Source: Atriophallophorus winterbourni (taxonomy: Eukaryota; Platyhelminthes; Trematoda; Plagiorchiida; Microphallidae). Taken from it: 64,000 nt of DNA. Made by a program: the position numbers and the translations under genes. Below the pieces are notes generated by a model. The model was given only the letters and a program-made list of their open reading frames with translations. It ran no database searches and was not told the origin of the DNA. Position 1 is the first letter of the stretch, and every line of letters starts with the position of its first letter. Positions 1-9,600 of this stretch are shown piece after piece. The stretch covers positions 39,734 to 103,733 of the forward strand of contig JACCGJ010019399.1 of NCBI GenBank assembly GCA_013407085.1, read 5' to 3'.

Positions 1-491
1 CACTGATACAAAATATTCATTTGCATGCTTTTCCGTCCCACACACACCCCACGACCGGTTTCGTGCTGTTTGTACTTATCAGGTAGGGACAGTATAACAG
101 GATCCGCATGCGCTTGAAACAGTGGAGGGATGGTAAACAAGCAGCGCTTGTATGCCACTGTTGGATAAGGCAGGTACGACCAACCTGTTCAATCACATGT
201 GTCCAAACACATGTTTGATGGGGTTAAACCCATAACCATGATACAAAATATTCATTTGCATGCTTTTCCGTCACACACACCCCACGATCGGTTTCGTGCT
301 GTTCGCACTCATCAGGTAGGGACAGTAAGATCAGGATCCGCATGCGCTTGAAACAGTGGAGAAATGGTGAACAAGGAGCGCTTGTATGCCACTGTTGGAT
401 AAGGCTGGTACGACCAACCTGTTCAATCACATGTGTCCAAACACATGTTTGATGTACCCATAACCATGGTACAAAATATTCATTTGCATGC
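1..491 (+). repeat. Tandem pair (and start of a third) of a 235-bp dispersed repeat, family B
   Basis: The block starting ATACAAAATATTCATTTGC occurs at 6, 241 and, with one change, 469, giving periods of 235 and about 229 bases. Each unit contains a CA-rich stretch, GGTTTCGTGCTGT, CATCAGGTAGGGACAGT and TATGCCACTGTTGGATAAGG. Diverged single copies occur at about 20815, 28463, 35210, 46131, 57618, 61306 and 62755. No protein or known RNA is recognisable in it. Confidence 0.85.
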
Positions 492-1368
492 CTGACTTGA
501 TAGAATTAGCGTCATGGATGTACGTCCTCGTCATCAAACCATGTTTAATTGGCATAGCTGCACACGTCGTTGGATTTTTTTGATATTTGACAGTGGTTGG
601 ACCAGACTTGTAACTGATTTAGTGTCATCCGCAAGATATTTCCTGTCATAACGAGGTGCTTCCTAAATACAACCTAGATAATCTTATAGCGTTGCGATCG
701 TCGAAGATATCCAACACACGATGAAAATCGTTTCAACAGTGGTGGTTTCTTCTCTGCAGCTTTCTGGCCGCTCGATTGGCTCCTTAGCCACTTACTGTCC
801 TGTGCAACTTAACCGAACTGAACTGGTAAACACCTGATATATCATCACATCCGACTAGGATACCTAAAACAGTGATGGGTGTTCATTTGAAGCTTTTCAG
901 TTCCGAAACGTTTACACGCTTGATTGGCTTATTAGCTATTTACAGTTCTGTGACAACTGAACTGCACTGAATTGAAATACAGTGGTCATATTTTCGACAA
1001 ATGACTTGAACAGGAATGATTTCGAATATGACAAAACTTTCTACCTGTATGTTTCACATTAACTCTAGAGAAACGTAAACCAGAGACCGCAGGAGTTGTA
1101 TAGAGTTATATGATAACTATAAACTTTGTTTGATTTCCTCAATGGATTGCTTTTCCTTTAAGGTGCCTTAAGTTTCTAGGTCAGTAGTCAATTCATATTA
1201 TAGTTTCAATTTGCATATTTTCAGTTCAGTTTGCACACTCCTTTTCGAATTCTCTCAATGTCTAATGAATAGAGTCCTGTAGCTTATATGATATTTTTAC
1301 TACTCATAGTCATTATACATTGGCTTCAGCTAATATAACGTCTCTTCATTTTAAATTTCGCTTTTTGG
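492..1368. other. Upstream flank, no feature recognised
   Basis: AT-leaning unique-looking sequence; no long ORF, splice-linked coding block or repeat similarity was seen. Confidence 0.5.
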
Positions 1369-1935
1369 TTCAATGGTTCAATGGTTTATTGTGGTGTAAA
1401 AGCATAGCTTAAAAATAACCACAGGTTGGTATGTACAGTGTGGTGGAAATAAAATTGTGAGTGTCATCTGTTCGGGGACGGGGAGGCCTTATAGCGGGCC
1501 ACACTCGCTTTGGAATTGCGCCTTCCTTATATTGCGAGGCGGTAGCAGGAGAATACGGAGGCATCGGGGTGGCGTTAGACCTGGAAACAAGTAAAACTGA
1601 AGAAGCTAGTACGCGATGCGGTGTAGTGGATCAGTGCTGATCCGAGAACAGCAGCAATCGGACAGACAAGGCCTCAAGGTATGTTGTTGTGGAGATCATT
1701 TAAATGAGCGTCCAGACTCCGTTTAAAAACCTCTACGGATGTTGCGGATACGACTTCCTGAGGTAGACTATTCCATTGAGTACATATTCTCAACTGTGAA
1801 TGAAAAATTCGCATCATCACTTACTGTTCAGTTTGTTGGTAAATGGACTTAGATGAGGTTCTAATACGATGGGAAAAGATAACCTGTCGTAACCACGAAC
1901 TATTCTTCAGTAAAATCCATGGTGTATTTGTGGTA
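1369..1935 (-). mobile_element. CR1-like LINE, 5'-truncated 3' end
   Basis: On the minus strand the RT C-terminal tail WNSLPQEVVSATSVEVFKRS is readable at about 1700-1780. The element's 3' end lies at 1369, where a short direct repeat (TGGTTCAA/ATGGTTCAATGG) replaces a poly-A tail, as in CR1. Confidence 0.75.
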
Positions 1936-1937
1936 TA

Positions 1938-2035
1938 ATAGTATGAAAGCGCAAGCCTGATCCAGGCAAAGTGCCGCACAGTCAGAGACTGCACGTAGGC
2001 TAAGATACTGTCAGGTTGCCCAGGCTTAGTTTATT
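1938..2035 (-). repeat. SINE-like repeat family A, minus copy
   Basis: Reverse orientation of the family core (GCCTGATCCAGGCAAAGTGC ... GGTTGCCCAGGC). Lies about 350 bp from an oppositely oriented copy. Confidence 0.8.
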
Positions 2036-2249
2036 AACCATCCTATTAGTGTAGTACACGAATGATTTGTGTATCATCTAGTAGACTGACCACTACAATA
2101 ATGTCCCCAAGAATGTTGGAGAAAAGGTACAGGAGATGGAATGTTTATCGCGGTAGCCAGACGGTGCACGAAGGTACAGTGGAAGCAATCACGGAACATG
2201 AATCAACGGGAAGTGTTTATCAAGTTCAATTGTTAGGTACAGTTAAACA

Positions 2250-2490
2250 CGGATGTGCAATCGTGCAGCATTTCTGTGCTGTAAGGCTAACATCGTGATA
2301 AATTAATTGGCCAACGGTAGTGAGCTGCATGCTGAAACACACTGGAGTCTCACTACCATTTCTATTTCCCCCTCATATCTGTCTAGGCCTGGGCAACCTG
2401 ACAGTATCTTAGCCTACGTGCAGTCTCTGACTGTGCGGCACTTTGCCTGGATCAGGCTTGTACTTTCATACATACATACATACATACATA
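2250..2490 (+). repeat. SINE-like repeat family A, plus copy with (ATAC)n tail
   Basis: Near full-length copy: GATAAATTAATTGGCC, GTAGTGAGCTGCATGCTGAA, CTAGGCCTGGGCAACCTGAC, TGTGCGGCACTTTGCCTGG, then five ACAT units. It serves as the reference for other copies. Confidence 0.85.
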
Positions 2491-3613
2491 CAGTTAAACA
2501 ATGTTGTTACAGACATTGCTCAATGAACTTCCGCTGAACGCTAGCAAAACGAATCATTTGCCAATAGTCGATGACAAACCATTCATTTATTACATGGATA
2601 GAATGAAGATCCAAAGCTCTACAAAGACCTGCGATCTGGGTACGATTGTGTACGATTCAAGAATCCATCACCGCAGAACATTTTTTGTGAAAGTTGTGTA
2701 ACATTGGTTTTCACTGCTTATTTCTTATGAATAACGTTGCGCAAGTGCTCGTTCTCTATTTTTTACGATTTTCATATCAATTGAAGCTAACGCATGCTCT
2801 GTCTTCTCCAAGTATCTTTATTTCAGTCTGCTTCAAGCTCCAATGATGTGATATTTCGCTCTCGTAATGGCGTTACGTCCGTCATCTCACTTGTTTGATT
2901 TTTTATAGTGAAAACCATGCATCATATCTCTCATCCTAAAATATTCTCTTTATGTTGATCACGGAATCTTTTTTTTCTTTCAAGCTCTATCTCCAGTTTC
3001 TGCTTCAGATTCCCCTTTATCTTAGCGTCTGAAACCATAATGCTCCATATATTGCGATTGAAAATGTGTCGTTCTCCTAGCATAGTTTTTGTTTGTCACT
3101 CCTGAGTTATAATGGCTTCGTTGTAGGGTGACTTGACCCCTACCTGCTTATTTAGTTGAAGACCTTGATAAACAAACTAATTATAGTTAGGGGGACCTGT
3201 GTCTGTATTTGTGGTCATCGTGATTTGACTTTTTGGATACTCACCATCAGGATTATGGTCTGTATGATTTGAATGACTCTAAGCATCCTCGTTAATCGTT
3301 TGATTGAATTTTTATTGTGCGCAGATGTGCGATTGTAGAGCACGCTTATATTGTGCACCTGGCGCCTAAGCATAATGATTCATTTACATACTCTAAGGAA
3401 TTTTCTAAAGAAGCTTTTTTATTTCGATATATCATATCGAGTTGAATGATGCTCTGTGATGCCTGAATCGTTCTGCGCATTCGTCGCAAAGAAAGAAAGA
3501 AGAAAATAGTTTGAAAGGCGTTTTGATGATGTTGTCATCCAGTTAACTTCTAGTCAGTTCTAGTTATCATCTAGTTTGATGATGACGAAACGTTTGTAAC
3601 GCTTGTTAATTAA
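2491..3613. other. No feature recognised
   Basis: AT-rich flank; short ORFs only, none with family resemblance. Confidence 0.5.
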
Positions 3614-4798
3614 ATGTGTCTAAAGCTTTTGACCTTGTTAGCCACAACATATTGCCACAGAAATTGAGGCAGCTCGTGGTAGGCGGCATATTATTGGCCT
3701 GGATACAGGATTCCTTAACTAGTAGTTATAATGGTTAGAGTTGATTGCGCACTATCCAGCCCAGTAGAAGTTACAAGTGGCGTACCTCAAGGCTCAGTCT
3801 TTGGGTTAATACTCTTCCTGGTGTACGCGAACGATACACCTGAAACGTACGCAGCAAAATCATTTTATTTGCGGATGACATCAAAGTCTGGACTAGCGTG
3901 CGCGCCATAGAAGGTTGCCAAATTCTACAAAAAGATATCGAAACACTTCATACGTGGTCCTTACGAAGCTGCCTACCATTCAATATCCATAAATGTTGAA
4001 TGTTACGCGTCTGTAAATCCTTCGAATTCACATACTTTCTGGGATCTCGGCAAATTTCATGGGTTAGAGAAGAGAACGACCTCCGTATGTGGATTAGCAG
4101 TAACTTGATGTCTTCATAACAGTTCCGTGGTATAAAAAGTCCTGTCAAAGCTTAGTACTGCTCAGAATGATCTTTAGTAGTTTCGCTATTCAGATACTCC
4201 CACGGATAATTAACACCTATATCAGGCGAACAATGCAGTACGCTGTTCAAGCATGGTCCCTATGGCTACAAAAGGATATGACATTGCTGCAACGCGTATA
4301 CCACAGCGCTACAAAACGGGTGACCAAACTATACAAGGAATCATACGAGGAGAGGATTGCAACTTTGAACCTTTTTGACTTTTCGTACCGTCGTGTCAGC
4401 CGTGACTTGATCCTGCTGCTCAACATTCAGCGTACAGTGGATTACCTACATGAACACCTGTTTAATCGACAAGAAGCACGTCGTAGCACATCTCATGGCT
4501 ACGCATTAATTATTCCACACCAGATCAAATTGTCGAAGGTTCTTCTTTGCTGTTCCAGTTTGTTTTATTTGGAACTCCCTGCCCCCCACATATCATTTGT
4601 ACATCAAGCCTGAACATGTTCAAGGCTGAAGTTGACAAGTATATGTTGACCAAATCTAACATCGCACCTGATTACACAAGCTGACTTTCCGTATCGATTA
4701 AACATTTGTGTAGTTTTTATGTATTCCCTATATTTTTAATGTATGGTTAATGTAAAGTATTTGCGTTTTGGACCATTAAAACTTTGAATTACTTTTAA
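3614..4798 (+). mobile_element. CR1-like LINE, 5'-truncated within RT, inactivated
   Basis: Begins at RT motif A (NVSKAFDLVSHN, 3614), then SGVPQGSVFG near 3775 and a frame-shifted FADD box near 3860. The C-terminal part is open at 4167-4613 (YIRRTMQYAVQAWSLWLQKD, YHSATKRVTKLYKES). Ends around 4798 with TTTGAATTACTTTT. Several frameshifts and stops; dead copy. Confidence 0.88.
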
Positions 4799-5239
4799 AC
4801 AACCATGCCAGCTCGTAGAACAACTACGAACTACAATTTCGTACATAAGCTACAAGTTTTCAAAACAAATATCAAAACCAGTCCATGAAAGAGGAGCAAC
4901 AAATACCATGGGGTTTAACTTATCCATGTGGTAGCTAGGCTACTGTTTCCTTTCTTTCTTCGCAGACTGTCTTTTATTCAGGCTAGCTTTTCGGTCAGCT
5001 CGTAGATGTGTAGAATAGATCTGCGTTCTGCATCAGTTACCAGAGCACAGGCGCCCTTACCGGCGACCAACTACAGTGGTTTTTATGGATGTCCGAGCCA
5101 CACTCTACTTAGCTTAATGTCCGCCTTACTGAACTGCTTACTTCGCATTGGGATGCTTTTGAAATACGTCACCATCTTCGAGGACCAATATACTCACTTG
5201 ATTGTGCCACTAACACTTTCTTTCAAACAAAGCCACATC
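4799..5239. other. No feature recognised
   Basis: Unassigned flank between a CR1 tail and an RTE fragment; may include decayed endonuclease sequence of the latter. Confidence 0.4.
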
Positions 5240-5819
5240 ATAAAATATTTTGGATTCATTTTACCATCTATAAGCGTACTATTATGAAAAACGTGATCCT
5301 CACAAAATTTCATCAAAATGCAGACTGTGACACTGACCATTCACTTGTTTGTGCAAAATTGTAGTTTCACCGCGCCAAAATTGTCCACTAAGCCAAGAAT
5401 AAACGTCACTCGTATGTGCGACCATTATCTTGCTGTGCGATTTGAACAAGCTATCACAGCCGAGCTCAACAAAAGAACTCCACTCAAATCATCTTCTGAA
5501 ACCTGGGAATCGCTAAAAACTGCATGCACTGAGTCGCTCTTTTTACTTATAGTCTGAAGAAACTTCGAAAGACCGACTGGTTTGAAGCCAAAGCTCCTGT
5601 AATGACTACTTTCTTAAACATGTATGAGTCTGTTCTTGATGTTCAAACGAATACCAACAGCTGAAAACTACCGACTTCTTACAGCAGCTAGAAACACGGT
5701 CCTGCAAGCTTCTGGGTTCAAGTGACTATTCGATTGAAATCAGCCTCGGTTTACTAAACGCTGTGGATACAGGTCATCTTCGCGGTATGTATAATGGGAT
5801 AAAGAGAGCCATTGGTCCA

Positions 5820-5820
<1 letters not shown>
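5240..5820 (+). mobile_element. RTE-like LINE fragment (endonuclease end and linker)
   Basis: NADCDTDHSLVCAKL (5322-5366) is the end of an AP endonuclease domain (SDH-type motif). Downstream, LAVRFEQAITAELNKR and WESLKTACTES (5430-5540), then GHLRGMYNGIKRAIGPT (5772-5822), form the endonuclease-RT linker of RTE/related LINEs. Frame changes occur, and the fragment stops at a microsatellite before any RT motif. Confidence 0.75.

Positions 5821-5880
<60 letters not shown>
5821..5880 (+). repeat. (CA)n(TA)n microsatellite
   Basis: About 11 CA units followed by about 20 TA units, abutting the RTE fragment. Confidence 0.98.
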
Positions 5881-5884
<4 letters not shown>

Positions 5885-6608
5885 CGTTATCGATCAGTAT
5901 GGACAGTTCACCTGCCTAAGAATTTTGTTGGCCAAAGGTTCCAGAATTGATTAGTCGGACTGGCGTTTATTTGATTTAATCGCCTCTTAAATAGACGTTA
6001 CTAAAGCTTGAGCTTGAATGTGGCAGATCTATTCTCCCTTGGTCAGGACAGTACTTATCTACGTGAATCAATGTTATACGGTTCGCACAGATGTTACGAG
6101 ACTAAAGGCTCTCGATCACGGCTGTATGTGGAAAATTTGGTTGCAAGAACACGTTTGCAACTGAACTCAGGCGCTGCATCTTAGGAAGCATCAGCGCCAG
6201 CCGTTTCCGCTGGTTAGTAGGTGCTGCGAATGCAATTCAAGCGCTTACCACACCTAGCATTCTATGCGTCAACTGGTACAGACAGGAAAATTTGACTGGA
6301 GGTCAGTTATTAACTTAGGATCGTGGCCTGAAATGGCCTACTTGTGTTCTAACTAATTTTGGACAAGCACGTGTGATTTAACGGTGCACAAGAGAATAAA
6401 AGCGTATTTCTCGATTCGATGGCAACCAATAGTCATCACTAAAAGGGTGCATCATCTCTGTTTCTCCCTAAACTGAATTTATGTTTTAACCAACTATTTC
6501 TTCAACAGCATTTTATAGGGTTTTGTGTGAAGCCTTGATTTTTCGCTGTTTTAAAGCTCTAATATTCCTAACATCGCTGTTCATGTTGATGCCTTGCGTT
6601 TCTTTTAG
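5881..6608 (+). other. Immediate upstream region of TMEM94
   Basis: No coding block recognised. It precedes the first coding exon and may hold a promoter or non-coding 5' exon; I see no clear TATA box or GC-rich core. Confidence 0.4.
6599..6608 (+). promoter_or_regulatory. 3' splice acceptor just upstream of the start codon
   Basis: A pyrimidine tract ending in TTTTAG lies five bases before ATG 6614. It could join a non-coding 5' exon or be a spliced-leader trans-splicing acceptor, which flukes use for part of their mRNAs. The sequence does not decide between the two. Confidence 0.5.
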
Positions 6609-9600
6609 CTTTGATGAACACATCAACAGTTGGATTGACAACTACACAAGCTTTGAACCTTCTTCAGCGTGTATTGCAATCTGTTAAACATTCCCAATGC
6701 CCAAGCTTTCAACTATCATACAAAGAACTTTTCAATTTACCTTATCATGAAACCAACTTTTGTATTTTTTACCTCGCGGGAATTTTATTGTTAATTCCAT
6801 CCTTTTGGAGTTTTGGAGTCCAGGAGTATGTTTCAGTTTTGTTAATTATTGTTTTTAAGCTTACTAGATATTCTGCTCATTCTTACATTATTTTTCTTTC
6901 CTTGCTTCACTCTCGCCGTTATTTATAGACGGCGGATGCTCTCGATATACGCTAGATCCCACCTGATTGAGAATTTGCTCACCCTTTTAGGTAAGTATCT
7001 ATTTCTTTCTGGCCTATCACGTTTCTAGATCTGTTGAAGCTGAATTCAACTGTTCCTGTATCGTTTTACCCTAACTTTAACATTCCACCACATTTGAGCT
7101 CCTCTTTCCACCTCACTTTTCGTGACGCTCGATGGGTAGTTGTCCCAAACGTTCTACTTGTACCCGGTGATTTAATTCTGGCTACACCGAATGACCCAGT
7201 AGAATGCATCCCGTGTCAAAATGTAAGACAAGTTGTCCAATTTATTCACTTTATAATTTCGCAGGCTTTAAACTCTCATCATGAACATTTAAGTTTTCCT
7301 AAATCCACCCACTACCCAACGGTTGAACATCTGAATCCCCCAGAAAAATCCGTAGTTGCGAAGGCTCCCTTGGAAAATTTTTTCGCCCAATTTCAGATAG
7401 AAGCCACCTCTCAGGACTTGAAATTTCCTTCTCCATTGCGTTCCTTTGTCGAATACGTTCTCCGGATTGGATTCATTTTCCGATGTTGCCTTGCTCTGAT
7501 GGCTATATTCTTCTTCATTGTGCATATTGCACTGCAGTCCTCTGGATCCTCGGACACAAACAGAATAAAACCTTTAGGTTTCAGTGTTTCGCAAATGCTT
7601 GGAAAATATTTATTTACGATTTCCGGCATTGGCTTTGTGCCCATTTGGTTTTGCGCTTTAAATCTGTCGTTGTTGCATACTGAATCACAAATTGCTCAAA
7701 AACACTCATCGATTGCAACCGTTCTCGATATGGATTCATCTGAGTCTTCGTCTATAAAAGGATCTAGCGTCACCATTCCGTCGAAGCGATGCAACAAATC
7801 TACTGGCGGTAAAAATACTCGGAAAATTTTTACCGCTCCAAGTATAATGAACATGTGCAAAAAATTTTCTTCAAAAGTAAGTGCTAAAGTTTTCACAGAT
7901 GTTCACATTTTTAATAATTCACGTTTTTTAATGTAGTTTGATGTTTTGTGTTTCCATTGTAGTGTTGCTATCGCCATAATTTTTCTTCTGTGTATCAAAA
8001 CCTCCTTATTTCGTTTTTTACTTAGATGTGTGCCTATTCATATGTAATCGAATGCTTAAGTCGAGTAAAGGGCAGCACAATTAAAAGCTGTTCATTGGGT
8101 GATTTCAAGCTGTCCTGGTCTAGATAAATAAAATGGAACAACAGTCATACACTGTATCATGTTCACACATGCAACTCAATACTAGTGGCAATTCGTTTAT
8201 CACTGGAAAATTTATAACATCCGAGAGCCATTAAGTTTATAATTGTTTATTATATATACCCAGACAACACACCTCATCTATTTGGTTTATTGTATTGCTA
8301 ACTTGATTAGCTCCCTCTGTTGCATTCATTTTTTTTCTCAATTTCTTCCAATGCTTGTTCCAACCTTCTGTTGTTGCTCATCTAATAGGTGTTGCGCGTG
8401 TCCATGTGGTATTTTCATTCTATTTAAAGCGTCTCATTGTGATTTTCTTAATGGTTTCACAGATGCTGGTAATTACCACTTAATCCTAAGTGACTCGCCT
8501 CCAGTTATTGGTCAACATGCTTGACATTGTTACAGATCTTTGCAGATGCGTTGCATCGACTTGGACAGCATAGACAGCGTTGCTACCTTGACATGTTTGT
8601 CGATCATCTCAATGATAATTTCACCCAAATTTATGCATTTTTCATTTCCGAATGATTGGTCTTTCGCTCGGTGTACCTATACTATTTGACGATCCACATT
8701 AACGCTATGCGTTTACATTTGCAATATGTTTCAATTTTCGTTGTATAATTGTGCTGTATAATTACATTAAAGTTTTCAAATTCAGCTTTTTATCAACCCG
8801 GACCCGGTTCTGGAGAGGTGTTATCTGCAATTGGGAGAAGCAAGCTCAATATGTTGTGTGGACCAGCAAGGAATCCTGAGCAGACCGGTACCCACGCCAG
8901 AGAAGATATTTTTCTTTCATCGACGACATCATCACCGCCATAATTCTCAACGAATCACACGTCTCTCACAGGATACCAAACTTTTGCAAACGCCTTCTTC
9001 AACCGGTCGTGATAGTGTGCACTCAGATCAAATGGCAAGTTCGATTGTTGACTGCATAAATGACGCTATGTTTTAGATCATCCTCGTGGTCTGGCGTAAA
9101 TAAAAAAACGAGTAAATCGATTATCTAATTGGAATTTTGAGATGATTTTTTTCTCGATTGAGAAAACTCAAACGTGTGTGGCAGACTTCGTGCGTGTTGC
9201 CGTTCAAGCTCAGACAATATAATTAGTGCGTGCATAAGCGCCGAATGAAAATCTAATATTATCGGCTATTTTCCAGTCGCATTTTTCGAACATGGTTCCG
9301 ATTCCTAATTTGCTTCCGTTCATAGTCTTTGGTCAAACATTCTTTCGCCGATCTACATTCCCGTAATGTGGTTTATGCGTCCCAATGATTGGGGTTAAAT
9401 CTCATCTCATGCGTGCGCAAATATCTTCTGTTCTCGTCCAAACGCGTGATGCATAGCACATGGAAGAGAATGTCTAACACCGTTGCTGTTCTGTGCTCTG
9501 TGATCATTTAAGCGAACTGAATACCATGTCAGAGTGAAAATACTAATGGATTCATGGAGGTTCACCTCTATTTCCCAGAATTTCACAGAGCCTCATCCAT

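Noticed and set aside
2062..2298. Plus ORF (VHEGTVEAITEHESTGS...) as a small gene
   Set aside because: It has no recognised family, runs into a family A repeat, and has no splice-linked neighbours; kept as unassigned.
7034..7936. A single 300-codon ORF as an intronless gene
   Set aside because: It is exons 3 and 4 of TMEM94 joined across a 42-bp in-frame intron, plus intron read-through at the end.
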